The notes under the pieces: model-generated
The model's input: only the letters and a program-made list of their open reading frames with translations
What the model was told of the DNA's origin: nothing
The model's database searches: none
Shown: positions 23,049 through 35,214 of the stretch, piece by piece
How positions within the stretch are numbered: the first letter of the stretch is position 1
How the letters are laid out: every line of letters starts with the position of its first letter
Made by a program: the position numbers and the translations under genes
NCBI GenBank assembly: GCA_031308135.1
Contig: JAHLJT010003656.1
Coordinates: 48,396,335 to 48,460,334 of the forward strand
Reading direction: 5' to 3'
DNA: 64,000 nucleotides
Source: Acheta domesticus
Taxonomy: Eukaryota; Arthropoda; Insecta; Orthoptera; Gryllidae

Positions 23049-23580
23049 ATTCCCCAACAGAGATAATTTGAGATCATGCGAGTTTTGAAATTCATATTTT
23101 GATTTGCGGGTGTACTTTACATGAAAGTATAACATTTTAAATATTTTTCTCAAAAATAGTTTCAAGTTCTTTTAAGAAATTATTTCCTCGAATAGAGCAA
23201 AGAATTATTAAAACAATGGCATCTATGGTGGTCTATGTAATTTTAGTTGTTCTCTGCAATTTTGATCATTCAAAAAGTCCAAAGTGTTTTCGATATCTTT
23301 CTACAACTACATTATTAAAGATAGATGTTTTTGCTGATCAAAATTTGTTGTTCAAAAAGTGTCCAAGTTGAATTATTTGAAAAGATGGGTAGTTTTCGCG
23401 TAGTTTTGTGTGAAATATTAGCAATTAGTTAGCAAAAGTCTCAAAACCGATCCCAATTTTCAAAAAAAAGTCTCGAACTGAGCAAAGCATTATAAAAATG
23501 GCCCAAGTCTCTTTTCTGGAAATGTTTCTCAATCAATTGCACCTTGGTGCTGAAAATAGTAACCTTCGTAGCCGACTATG
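23049..23580 (+). repeat. Right part of the dispersed repeat interrupted by the Jockey-like element
   Basis: It begins ATTCCCC, matching the point where the empty paralogue at about 15088 continues. Downstream AT-rich motifs (for example around TCGAATAGAGCAAAG and AATGGC) recall 15800-15840, but the similarity is weak and the right end is approximate. Confidence 0.4.
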
Positions 23581-23894
23581 CCAAAATGAATGAAAGTAGT
23601 CTGTTTTGCCCCTGAATATCTTTATATTTATTGTTCATTTGCCGAACTTTATCTGCAACAAAGGTCAGAGCAGACACTACCGGTCTCCAATGGCACTTCC
23701 GACGTCAACAGACACAATTCCGTAGATGGTATCGCCGCTCGGCCATCAGGACGTCGCATTAGCCGAAGCCAAAGGCGACGACGACGCACGGCGTATACCA
23801 GTCTTCGCTCCCAGCCCCGCTTCTGCCACCACCCCGCTCTCGCCATCACCTTCGAACCTCCTACACAACCACACAGAGTTTCCTCCGCCTTCGT

Positions 23895-24500
23895 TCTCCC
23901 TTGCTCTCCCTCTCGCCCCCGCCTTCCCTTCCCACACGCCCGTCTCCGGCCTCGCTCTCGTCGCCTCCCTCGCCCCCGCCTTCGTCCTCACCCCGGCTGC
24001 GGCCTCGTCTCCGCCCTTACCCTCTTCCTCTTCCATCGTCCCCCCCTCGCCCCCCCCGCCCTCGCCCCCACCCTCGCCCCCACACTCGCCCCCACACTTG
24101 CTCTCACACTCGCCCCATCCTCGCCCGCACCCTCGCCCTCACAGCCTCGCCCCTCACACTCGCCCCCACACTCGCGCCTATCCTCACCCCCCCTCCTTGC
24201 CCCCATCCCCGTCCCCACCCTCGCCTCGCCCTCCTCGTCCCCCCACTCTGGCCTCCACCCTTGCCCCTCACCCTCGTACCCCACCCTCGCCCCCACAGTC
24301 ACCTCCACTCTCGCCCCCACAGTCACCCCCACACTCGCCCCTACACTCGCCCCCATACTCGTCCACCACCCTAGACCTCCGCTCCCATCCTCGTCCCCGC
24401 ATCCTCACCCCACACCCTCGCTCCACACTCGCTCCCACATTTCGCCCCCACCCTCCCTCACCCTCGCTCCCGCCCGCGCCTCAGTTCTCGTCCCTGTCTG
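23895..24500. repeat. Second C-rich, G-poor degenerate array
   Basis: About 600 bp of GCCCTC/CCCCCACACTCG-type units, strongly C-rich on the plus strand. The Pro/Ser-rich ORFs that run through it on both strands are compositional. It is the counterpart of 12888-13470, and the downstream flanks (24530-24720) are related in the same orientation, which suggests one repeat family. Confidence 0.8.
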
Positions 24501-26519
24501 TCGCATCTGCCCTCAAGCCGTCACTCGGGCGCAAGGGGAGGCTAATACTGTTTGCGGCGACCACATCGGGAGTGAATACACAGCCAGCACAGCCGACTTC
24601 CTCGATGACAATGACAATATTGATTAGCTTTCAGGAGAGGAGATATCGGACAAGGAATCTCGCCTCTCTTTGTGTGGAATGTCCGAGATGTTTGGAGATA
24701 CACAGCGCGCGAGGAAGCTAAACAGGTGGGTGAGGAAACATAATTCACAAGTCCAGTGTACTGAGTTAATATTGACTTTCAAGGCAAGATGTATTGAGTG
24801 TTAGAAGCTCTGAATTGTTGTGTTGTAGGGTAAAAAAAGGATAAATATTTGAGGATAGTTATTTGAGAATATTGACGATTATGTAGCCGTCAATGTATTG
24901 ACTCATTTTATTTTTCAAGTATTTGTTGTGCATTAATAGAAGTCTAGACACATCCCTCCGCTATGTAAACAAGGATGCAGTATCTGCGAACATTCTCTTT
25001 ACTATAGCTTACGTTTTAATTCGTTTTAATTGATCGCATTTTATTTCATCAATCTTTATTTACTCGGTGGGTCACATTTCTGCTGAGTCTCTTGCTCCAC
25101 ATGTGTATGCTATGTTCATTATCAATGCACATCTCTTCTGCCGCAACATACTTTGTTATTCGTACACCTTATTCAAACCAATTCCCCATATTAGTTCAAT
25201 ATTTCCGTCTAACTTGTCACACTAAGCGGGATTTTAGTGCCGCATTCTCTCTCATCGTACAGTCAACTAGTGTATAAAATAAACTGTTTTACAGATTATA
25301 CGAATTACCACCAAAAAATGGAAGATTTCAAATTAATAGGACGAGAAATCACATTGTGGGATGAAAAGACAAAACAATCCTGCGGGATATTTTGTTAAAA
25401 ACTGAGTAAAATTCACCCATGAACAGTATTTGAAGTCGAGTTGTCTCACTCAAAGATACGTTTTATGGTACCACACATTTCGATAGTTAAGCGGCTATTT
25501 TCGTGAATTTGGATGAAAAGAGCGGAAGCTAGTTGTCAAAAGAGAAACAGTTTTGCACTTAACTCGTTTATTCATAACCAGGAACACAACAATAAAAATT
25601 TAACAAAGACAATCTGTCTAACATTAAATGTAAAACAGGTCACTTTGTAATAATTTCAATGTTGCTAAGTACGTTTTAACGAATAGAATATTCATAAAAT
25701 GCAACAATACCTTTCGTTCTAAAGAGACTGTTCTAGATCTTTCAAAATAAACTCTTGAACACCAATAAGATAAACTATTTGAATAATTTCTCACATTCAG
25801 TGAACAATCTATTTTTACTACTAATGTAATAAAAATGTGGCTGTAGCAAGAAAATGAACATTGTAATGAATAGTACAAATTGCAGCAACATTGTAATGAA
25901 CACTGATTATTGGATAAAGACACGAGGTTGCGTGTCTAATGTACTCTTAACACTTAAACACGTTAACATAATTAATTTACACTCGTGCACACTTTGATGA
26001 CACTTGTGCTACAGACTTAATAATATGTAACTAATTTGCATATCTGACAGAGTAAATTACAAAAGAAAAAAACGGTTTCAATGAATTACAGATAGAAGAA
26101 CAAATTCAGTGGCAGAAATATGTTTAATGGGAATCATACGAATAAATATTTCAAAGAAATTAAATCTTCAAGAGCACTGAGTTAAAAATATACTGTACTT
26201 GTATTCGACACGGATGGCACTCTGACACGAGCTGCATGCCCGCATCCTTCGAGATGTAAGAACTCGACATCTTCCGCTTGTGACTAGCGATCCCTCCAGA
26301 AGTATGAGATGTAGTCGTCACAACTACAGACCAGCAAGGAGTGGCGTGATTAAGAATTGCCGATTAAGCAATCTCGGAAAATTTAACTGAAGTTTCTGAA
26401 AATAAAGCCAATGTCATTAATACAGAACGGAGCACTGCACAACTTGATTCTTGCTTGTAACAATGCACGTTCTGCAAAGTAGTGCATAGGAATCCCCACT
26501 CAGAGCTTACTACCCGTGC
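24501..26519. other. Array flank then unassigned AT-rich sequence
   Basis: 24530-24720 is the flank shared with 13470-13630. From 24750 onward the sequence is AT-rich; short ORFs such as those near 25092 and 25624 have no recognisable domains. Confidence 0.4.
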
Positions 26520-27210
26520 GAACTAACCGCAAGCTTCACCTGAACTCGACACCCTCCCAGCCCCTCGACCGTCACTCTGCAGCCATCGCCAGACGCCTAC
26601 GAGAGCCAACAAAGGCTGCCCCGGGCGGGTGGAAGCCACGCGAAGCTGCCCATAAAACACGGGCGTCACCGGTCCGAGGGTCCGCCACCGCGCCCCTCCA
26701 CGCCGCCACGCCCCTCCACGCCGCCGCGCGCTGTCGGCAGCTGACAGGAGTGGCTCCTTCACACGTTGCGGCCGCCTCCACCCCCGCCAGCCGTGCCCCG
26801 CACCAGACACGCCCGCACCCAACATCTCCCCGCTGACCACACCGACCTGTCCGGCCACGTCTCAGCCCCGCGGCCCGGGCGAAACTCGCTCCACCCGCTC
26901 CGCATTAACAGGCCCACCCGTCGGCGATGGGACCCAACTTGCGCCCTCCCGCCCTCGCTCGCCCCGCCGCATGGCACCAGCCCTCCCACACCCGCCCGGC
27001 CTCGCTGAGCCCGCCTCGCCCGGGCGAGATCCGCCTTGTGTCCGCGCAGCCCCGACCCGGCTCACCCCGTCCGGGCGAGTCCCGCCTTGCACAGCCTAGC
27101 ACAGCGGTGTCGAGGCCCGCTACTGGCGGCAGTGGCACGCCTCGCGGCACCGTGCCATTCCACGAGATTCTCCGCGCCACTAGCGTCGGGAGAGGAAACT
27201 ATTAATAATC
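26520..27210. other. GC-rich, CpG-rich block
   Basis: About 700 bp of CpG-rich sequence with overlapping ORFs on both strands (Pro/Arg/Ala-rich in one reading, Gly/Arg-rich in the other). Such six-frame openness is explained by composition. It could be a CpG island, but no flanking exon is visible. Confidence 0.5.
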
Positions 27211-27978
27211 GCGCAACTTTTCTTGACCGATGACCTCGCTTCCCTCTCTCTGGCACAATAAACAGTTGAAGGCAAAAGCTCGCAGCGAGCACTGATGACC
27301 TCATTCCAAACACATCTTTACTGACACGAAATAGAATATATTTTCTGTTGAAGACGAGAACTTCTGTCCGTGATTTTCTCCAAAACATGCAAAGAAATGA
27401 CCGAAGCAGGAGAAAATTCATCATACGAGATACCTCGAACTCCTGAGAAAGTTAAAACGCAAATTATTGAGAAAGTTGCGAAGACATGATTGATTCTCCA
27501 GACATTGGCACTGCTTCATAAAATATAGTGGTCGATTTCGTAAATAATACCCCCACTCCACCGCATTTCTTCAATCCATCGGTCAAGAAAAGTTGCGCAA
27601 GTAATAGTAACCCTGCCGTTTTACAATAGTGATGGCGTTGTCCCTTGCGGAGGGGTAATGAACTGCGTGGAGAGACGATTTCGTCGTGGCACTCGTGCAC
27701 CAGACTCCCGCTCGTGGCATCGACCTTGACAACACTGGCCTAGTACCTCCCTCACTCGCCTCGCCTCAATGCATCATCCCCACCCGGGTGAGACCTACTT
27801 TGCACAGCCCCGCCCTTCCATCATTCGCCCGCTTCACCGCTCCCGCAGCGCCCGAGAGAGACCCGCCTGCTCGTCCCGGCGCCAGATCCACTCGCCGCCG
27901 GGCCGCCTCGTTGCGGCCCGCGGCAGCAGGTAGGAGTCCGACGCTACGAGTGCCCCGCCCCTCCCGCAACCCACGGCC

Positions 27979-28176
27979 CCCGCGCCGCCCCTGCGTCGCC
28001 CCTGCGCCGCCCCCGCGCCGCCCCCGCGCCGCCCCCGCGCCGCCCCCGCGCCGCCCCCGCGCCGCCCCCGCGCCGCCCCAGCGCCGCCCCCGCGCCGCCC
28101 CCGCGCCGCCCCCGCGCCGCCCCCGCGCCGCCCCCGCGCCGCCCCCGCGCCGCCCCCGCGCCGCCCCCGCGCCCCC
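27979..28176. repeat. 11-bp GC minisatellite (CCGCGCCGCCC units)
   Basis: About 17 nearly perfect 11-bp units. Because 11 is not a multiple of three, all frames cycle through the same 11-codon peptide repeat on each strand, giving long but spurious ORFs. The G-rich strand could form quadruplexes. Confidence 0.88.
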
Positions 28177-28779
28177 CCATGGCCTCCGCGCCGCCCACAA
28201 TTTCACAATTGCAGGGGAAGAATACTTTGTACGCGGTGAAGACGGGCTTAACTGCGGCGGATTGCATAGAGATCAGGGGTGCTTCAGTTTTCACAAACGA
28301 ATTAATCATCATCAACAACGCCTTCACATGGCCAATTTAATTCAATTTACTCTTTAAACACTCCCATTACTAATAAGAACAAAGTTTGAAAATATCAGCA
28401 AAATCGGAGGAGTAGTTTTTGCGTCTACGTGCTACACACATGCGCACATTCCCTTTTATTTATATATAGATTGGGTTGAAAACAAAGCGGTAATATGAGC
28501 AGCTTCGGAGAGAAAATAAATGTGGCGGGCGAGGAGCCTGCTAACGAGACCGCGAAGGGCCGAGGCTGGGGGCGGGGCGCCTGACTAAACCGCCTTATCG
28601 CTGCGGGCGTGGGTGGGGGGAGGGGGTTGCAAAGGCCGCGACCTCCATCAGCGTGGGCCGGCCGCCTGATCCGGATGAGCAGGTGCTGCGCCCGAAGGCC
28701 CGGGGCCGAACACGCCCCAATTAGCAGGTGGCGACGGTGCAGCGCCCCCGGCCGGCGCGGCGCTCGGACACCGCCACGC

Positions 28780-29045
28780 GCCGGCGCCACGCCCACCTCG
28801 CGACCCGGCCCCCGCCCCGCCCCGACCCGACCCTCCACGCCCCACCCCGCCCCGCCCCGGCTCGGCCCGCCCCGCTTGCCCCGCCCCGCCCCGTCCCGTC
28901 CCGTCCCGTCCCGCCCCGCCCCTCCACTCCCCGCCCCGCCCCGCCCCTCCCCGCCCCCCGTCCCGCCCCGCCCCGCCCCGGCCCGTCCCGCCCCTCCACG
29001 CCCCACCCCGCCCCGGCCCGCCCCGCCCCTCTCCCCGCCCCGCCT
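28780..29045. repeat. Pentamer-like CCCGC/CCGTC array
   Basis: About 265 bp of CCCCG-type 5-bp units with CCGTC and CTCCA variants. ORFs across it are compositional. Confidence 0.8.
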
Positions 29046-29203
29046 GGCGCTCTTGTTCTCCTCCGCCGCCACCTTCTGCCTCTCGTCGCCCCCACCGGGA
29101 GAGGTCGCTCAGGGCATCAGCTGATGTCACCGCAGTGCCGCTGACCGGGAGGTCCTAGGGAACCACTCCCAACGGCGCGGCGGCGGCAAGACATTCAACA
29201 CTA

Positions 29204-29437
29204 TACTTCGGTTTTTCTTTCTTCGCGCGTGGTGCGGGTGGTTCAGCAAAATGGAACAATCTCGGTTTTTCGTGTCGTTATCGGTTGAGCCGATAGGAGC
29301 CGCATGATCGCCGAAACTGCTCGATACAGTCGTGATCATGTGACTCCTAGCGGCACAACCAAGAATGACGCGAAATGCCGTGAGATATTCCTTTTTCATT
29401 ACACACCCTCACGAGCCAAGTAAGAAAAACCGAAGTA
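29204..29437. mobile_element. 234-bp inverted-repeat MITE
   Basis: The ends are inverted for about 27 bp: TACTTCGGTTTTTCTTTCTT on the left and, read from the right, TACTTCGGTTTTTCTTACTT, with further weaker pairing inward. Flanks offer two readings: TA duplications (Tc1/mariner type) or the direct repeat CACTA at 29199-29203 and 29438-29442. The second reading puts the TA inside the termini. No coding sequence is present. It abuts the mariner remnant that follows. Confidence 0.75.
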
Positions 29438-29444
29438 CACTAAC

Positions 29445-29792
29445 ATGCATTACTCTACCACACGTACCGGGAGACCGGTTTGGAGAGTAGATTTTGTCCT
29501 AGCAGGGCCACTGCCCCGCTTTTGGGAGATACCCAAACGCTTCAAAACTGACGATGAAGTCCGAGCAGAAGTTAGACGCTTCCTCAACGCATTGGCAGGA
29601 GACTTCTCTGACTTTCGCATACAAAAGCTGGGGCACCGTCTTCAAAATGTGTCGAAAAAATGGAGACTATGTTGAAAAATAGACAACAGTGTAAGCTTTT
29701 CAACGATGCATAAATTAATAACAATAAATAATGTTTTCTATTTTTTTAAAAATATCGCAACCTTACTTTTGGTACAACCCTCGTACTTAAAC
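29445..29792 (+). pseudogene. 3' end of a mariner-like transposase gene with right terminus
   Basis: The reading FKTDDEVRAEVRRFLNALAG at about 29540-29600 and the following IQKLGHRLQ match the C-terminal end of mariner transposases, which normally finishes with a Lys-Cys-x-x-x-x-Gly-Asp-Tyr motif and a stop. Here that motif (about 29646-29680) is recovered only after a one-base deletion in an A run. The catalytic D,D(34)D region is missing. About 100 bp downstream TTACTTTTGGTACAACCCTC (from 29764) resembles a mariner terminal repeat, with GTA after it. The left terminus and most of the gene are lost. Confidence 0.7.
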
Positions 29793-29859
29793 GAAACAAA
29801 AACGTGTTTTGTGGGAAATTTTAATTCTATGTATTAATATAAATTGGAATCGATTTGTC

Positions 29860-32110
29860 TCCGGTTTTGGTGGAGAGTTGCAAGGCCCTGGTCTCTGTCC
29901 CCACTGCCTTCCGTCTCAGGCACACCCTCTCGTCCATTCTGTCTCCCTCGCCAACCCTCCGTCGTGCAGCCCATCACCCGCCTGCCACCCTCCTGCATTT
30001 CGACGCGCTAAGTCTTTCATTACGTTCATCGCCGTCACCGTTACAGCTACTTCCACGCCCCGCCTTCCGTTTCGCCTTCGCGTTCTTCTTTTGTTCTTCG
30101 TCAGAGGCTCTCTGCCCTCTCTCACGCACTCTGATCTACCAGATTGCCAATCACATTCCTTCTTCTGTTCTCCTCTACCCTTCAGGGCACCGTTCCACCA
30201 ACGTATCTCTTCCTTCCACCTCCACCGATGTCCAGACCAACCCCACCACCCATTCCCGAACACACCTCTGCGATGGCTGTTTTCGCTATGGGGTTCACTG
30301 TCATTCTCTCTTCTTGACTTCAGCACCCTGGGTAATGCTCAATTACATAGAGAATTCAAATTAGAACCAATTAAAAACATTTAGAAAAACAAAATTCTAT
30401 TTTTTTTAATATTCTTCCTGAAGCGCCTTGTTCTTCCCTTTTTAATTTAGGCCAATCACACAATGAACCAAAGAGAATCAAATCTCTTTTCCCTAAAGAT
30501 ATATTTAAACCTTCTTAAAATCAGAAGGATTTAGATTTTATATAACTAATAAACTTCGTTACTGTATTTGCTATTTTCAAACTGAAGATAATAAAAATCG
30601 CAAAATACATCAATATCGTTAGCCAAACAAGGCAGTTACATTAGGAGTGACGGATTCTAAAATACCTTATTTTTTCATTGTAATTCACGTCCTTACAAGG
30701 CAGTAATGCCGAACAAACAGAATACAAAATAAAAAGAAGCATGATTGTAAATTGTAGTTGTATATGTGACATTTCATAATAATCAGTAAAAAGGCTAAAT
30801 GCCTTAATTGCTAAGCCCTCAAACATAATAAAAAATGAAGCACCCTAGGTCCCCTTGATCGTGTGCATTTAGCTTCCCACTTTCCGTCCATTCACCTCTC
30901 GTCCACCACGACATCTACCAACACTGCCCTCCGTCGCGACCTGGCACTACCCCACCATGGCCTGATTCAAAATTGCTATCGATCTCTGAAAGTAATCTGC
31001 TTCGCTGTATTGTAAGGGTGTTCTGACATCCTTACAATAACAAACATCCTTACAATACCTAAACATACGAAAACTCATGCACATCTTGAGAAGGAAAAAA
31101 ATGACGAACCCTGCGACTCTCGCTGTTCATAATTCCGTCAGGATTTTAGTGCGCTTGACGTCTAAAGAGCCACACGTTGTAAATTAGGATTACAGTTTCG
31201 TATAGCAACGAAGTTCCAGCATGTTAATAAAGCCAAACACATTCTTTTATGTCACAATTTTATAAGCCCCTCACTTGTCATGAAATCTGTATAATCTTTC
31301 TTTGATAATTACAAAACAACAGTTATTTGAAAATTTATTTTCCCAAGAATGGAAAAACCATTAGTTACAAAATCTGGAAACAGCAAATTCGAATGCAATT
31401 TTGAACTAAAATATATTTATTTTCTTCCCACTTTCTTACCTCATTTTTCTATGTTTATCTTCCTTTTCGCACTTCTTCACATGTCCACTCACCGAACAAG
31501 CAGTTACGACCCCATCCTGCACTCATCACATCTTTCTTACAGCTCTGAACCTTCACTGCACTACCCCCAAATTCCGTCGGTTTTCTCCACTGTTTTCCAC
31601 TTCAGTCGTTATCTTGTGTCCCTCCACCCTCCACCCACCCTACCCGCAAACCACTTCATTCCCTCCATAACAGACTAGTACTCCTCCATAATAGTCCGCC
31701 GTTGATTCGCCTTTCTCCACCTCCATTTCCGTCCGCTTCGTGTTGTTGCAGCCCACCGATCCTATTCTGCACGGCGCTCTGCTGCGAGCACTCTCCATCC
31801 CTCAAGCGTTATTCGAGCCCCTTCCAATACCCTTCCAGATCTGCCAAATTCTCCTGCCCATTCCAATCAGGTCCTTCTGCTCTGTATATTCTTCTGCTGG
31901 TCGTGTATGAGTGAAACACAGACACGCAGTTTTTATGTACAGATTTATTTACAACTAGGAAAACCCGGTAGACGATGTTCTGCCTTCATCCCTCTTTCCC
32001 CTTTCTCACCGTCTCTGCCTCCCTCCCTCACCCTCTCCCTGTCTGACTCCGCCGATCTCTGTCCCTCTCATTCACATTTAATTGCAATTTCTGCACATCT
32101 CCGAGCAGGT
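29860..32110. other. Pyrimidine-rich segments, no gene recognised
   Basis: Three blocks (29870-30340, 30840-30970 and 31430-32100) have a plus strand strongly enriched in C and T, separated by AT-rich DNA. Overlapping ORFs on one strand (for example 29809-30384 and 29855-30364) are rich in Ser, Pro, Leu and His, as expected from composition. I cannot tie them to a family. They may be decayed pieces of one repeat. Confidence 0.35.
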
Positions 32111-32159
32111 GAGGTCATATCGGCCAGATAGCAAAAATGTAATAGAATGTTCAAGAAGA

Positions 32160-32915
32160 TTTCTGTATATTATAGTAGTTTACGTTAGATTACAGTAGTT
32201 TGTAGATTATAGTAGTAGTTTCTTTGAGGCCTTCGGTCTCACAATTTTAGTTTTTAAGGCCATAAAATGCATGCAACGCAAACTTACCGACCCATTTTTG
32301 AATTTTATCTAACCCCTCAATTTGCCCTTTTCTGTACGGGTCCCAGCATGCCGATCCATTTGCTAAAATATATAGTAGTATTTATAGTTATGCTAGGGAT
32401 CGGGCATTTTGACTACTATTTTTTAGGATACGCATTACAAAGTGCAGTGCTCTTCAGGATCTTGACCATATTGTTAATATGATCCGACCAACCCAAGTTG
32501 CTTCTCAAGACCAAACCCAAATACTTAGTTTTTTACACGTGGTATAACGTTCGTTCCTAATTCATAATCGAAGTGTACATTCGAGCGAGACTTGGAAAAA
32601 CAAATGAATGTACTTTTTGCGCATTTAATTCTATCTTATTTTTGCACGTCCAGTTCCATAAAGAGTTTAGAACGTTCTGTAAAACATTTTCATCCGCAGA
32701 CGAGCCAATACCCCTAAATATTATGCAATCATCGGCGAAAAGTATAACTTTCAATTTTATTACAGTTGCAATGTCATTAATGAACGCTAAAAATAGTAAT
32801 GGCCCTAACAACACTCCCCTAGAGGACCCCAGAGGTGACATCGCCTTTTGATGAATATTATCACCTAACCTAACTGTTTGAGTGCACCCCGTAAGAAATT
32901 CTTTTATTGACAAGC
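32160..32915 (-). pseudogene. CR1-like LINE fragment with 3' hairpin tail
   Basis: Minus-strand reading gives reverse transcriptase motifs GVLLGPLLFLAFINDIA (Gln of the usual PQGS lost) and LFADDCIIFR, so the catalytic YADD-type box is intact, then NWTCKNKIELNAQK, YLGLVLRSNLGWSDHI and WDPY-like thumb sequence (near 32330) with frame changes. The 3' UTR has a short hairpin (GAGACCGAAGGCCTC, about 32223-32240) followed by a degenerate tandem tail to 32160. The upstream RT palm and endonuclease are missing; the copy stops at about 32915, directly against the 3' end of the next LINE. It is non-functional. Confidence 0.75.
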
Positions 32916-32917
32916 AT

Positions 32918-35214
32918 CATTTTTAATTTGTTTTATTTTCAGTTGCTATTTAACAACTTTAGTCATCAGAGACCTCCATGCAGATTTACAATGACATTAC
33001 CTGTTTGAATAAGATATAAATTACAATAATAATTACATTAGTACAAGATACAAACATTTATATTATAACACAGGGTAATAATTACATTAGTACATTTGGA
33101 TTAGTACATTTGCATTATTATTATGTATCATTAATACTTTTAATTACCCATCCAACAGTCATTAATATGTCTACATTTTCATTATTTTTCCTTTATATCT
33201 TATATGGAATTATACTTATTTATTAACTTTAAAAATAATATTGTTTGTTGATAGCCAGCATATAGATATTTAGACATTCACTAATACTTTTGGGCAGTTT
33301 AGATTGATTTCTTTCGGTTTCTAATTCTTGGCAATCTACAAGAAGGTGTTTGACTGCCAAAACTTCACCACAATTTTCACATAAGTTTCTCTGTTTTTTT
33401 GTAATTAAGTGAATATCTATCAGATTTGTATGGCTTATTCTTAACCTGGCTGTTGTCACTTGTTCCTTTCTAGATGTTGACACTGTAACAGACTTGTCAA
33501 AAGTAGACTGCATTATTTCCTGTAGTTTATTTGAATCAACGTTTCTCAAATGAGAGCCCAGAATTCCTTCGAATTTCTTCCGGAGGTGGGGTTTCTTATA
33601 GCTAAAAGTGCTGATTTAGAATCTGAGAAATCACATGTTTAGTTCCTATTCTATTCTTTCTTATTATTTGTAATGTTTGATGAATAGCTACTGCTTCACA
33701 GGTATATATAGAAAAGGAGTCATGTAATCTGAATCTGTATGTTTTATTATTAGTAACTATCGCACATCCTCTTCTCCCAATCATTGCTGAGCCATCTGTG
33801 TAACAGAACTTGAAATCATTGTACTTAGTTTTCATTTTTAAAAATAGACTAAATATTTCTTGAGGGTTGTTACTCTTCTCATCCATGTTCACGTTTATTG
33901 TGATGCTGTTCCAAGGTGGTAATGTTGGCCTCTTTTTAGGTAATAGTGACGGGATGGTCATCTTCAGCTCCTTAGTATAGAGAGATGCTCTGATATACAG
34001 TGGCTGTGGTAATCCTGGATGATCTAAATATTGTGCTTCTGTTGTATTTCTTTTCCAAGGATATTCATGTATATCTTAATTATTTGCTATCATCTTATTA
34101 GCATATAAAATAATTTCTTCTTTTCTTCTTAACTTAAGTGCTATCATGTTGGTCTCCACCAATATACTAATAGTTGGACTTGTTCTAAAGCACCAATACA
34201 GAATCGTAGTGCAGTATTTTGTATTGCTTTCTAATTTATTGTTCAGCTCTCTTCCAGCTGAGTCATACAATAAGCATTCATGATCTAATTTTGATTTTAT
34301 TGCGGCTTGTATGTGTGTATGAGGCATTTTCTATCAGAGCCCCATTTTATTGCAGACAGAGCTTTTGTGATGTTGATTCTTCTAAAACATTCTGCTCTTA
34401 ACTGGTCAATCTGAATCTTCCATTTCATCTTCTTATCAAATGTCATAACTAAAGTTTTAACAGATGAAACATTTCTGAGAATATTGTCATCCGACTTAAG
34501 AGTTACACTTTTCTCTTCTTTTTTCCTGGAAAATACTATTTATTCAGTTTTGTTTTAGAAAATTTAAAACCAATGTTTTCAGACCACTTTTGAAGATTGT
34601 CTAGGGTGTTTTGAATGCGTCTGGCTGTGTGTTGAATATTTTTACCAGTACAGATTATAGTTAAATCATCTGCAAACAAATAACCCTTAACGGATTTGTG
34701 GATTATGTGAAGCACTTCATTAATACTGACTAGAAACAGTAAAACACTAAACACCGAACCCTGTGGTAGACCATTTCTTTATTTGCACTGGTTCAGAGAG
34801 GGTTATATTGATTCTAACTCGAATACTTCTGTTGCTCAGAAAGTTCTTAATAAATGCCAAGACATTTTCTTTTAGATTAAGATTTTCAATTATTTTTACT
34901 ACTCTATATTTCCAGGCCATTTCATAACCTCTCTCTATATCTACGGTAACTCCAATCGCATGACTGTTGTTTATAAAAGCTTCACAAATCTCTGCTTCTA
35001 AATTTATTAAATAATCAATTGTTGGACGTGATTCTCTAAAACCAAATTGAAGAGGTGCTAGCATACTAGGTGCTCCAGATACCATCTAATTTTTCTACTG
35101 ATAATTTCCTCCATGATTTTGCACAGATTGCAGGTAAGTGCTATTAGTCAGTAGTTGGAAAGTAAACTAGGTACTTTGTCAGGTTTTAAAATGGGAATCA
35201 CAATACGTTTTTAT
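32918..35214 (-). pseudogene. I-like LINE, 3' part: reverse transcriptase, RNase H, C-terminal zinc motif
   Basis: On the minus strand, in order: RT text IVIPILKPDKVPSLLSNY (about 35150-35210), FGFRESRPTIDYLINLEAEI, VDIERGYEMAWKYR (motif A, altered), LFADDLTII (about 34660-34690), thumb-type WCFRTSPTISILVE, an RNase H domain with FCYTDGSAM and CEAVAIHQTLQII (33690-33820), and a C-terminal Cys/His motif CENCGEVLAVKHLLVDC (about 33330-33390). RNase H after RT is a mark of the I superfamily (I, R1, LOA and relatives). Several stops and frameshifts break it. The 3' UTR runs to about 32918 and includes CTGATGA and GTTG...CAAC. A Penelope-like fragment separates this part from its upstream half. 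Confidence 0.85.

Noticed and set aside
23590..24721. 345- and 331-codon ORFs over the second C-rich array
   Set aside because: Two overlapping frames are equally open and Pro/Ser-rich. There is no conserved domain, and the sequence is tandemly repetitive.
27686..29144. Pro/Arg/Ala- and Gly/Ala/Arg-rich ORFs, including an apparent 11-residue protein repeat
   Set aside because: An 11-bp DNA repeat gives the same peptide repeat in every frame; this is not evidence of selection on protein.
32930..32980. Second hammerhead-like motif (CTGATGA ... GTTG/CAAC ... GAAA)
   Set aside because: It lies in a LINE 3' UTR. The spacing between core and stem is too long and the stem only 4 bp; it is more likely the LINE's 3' hairpin.
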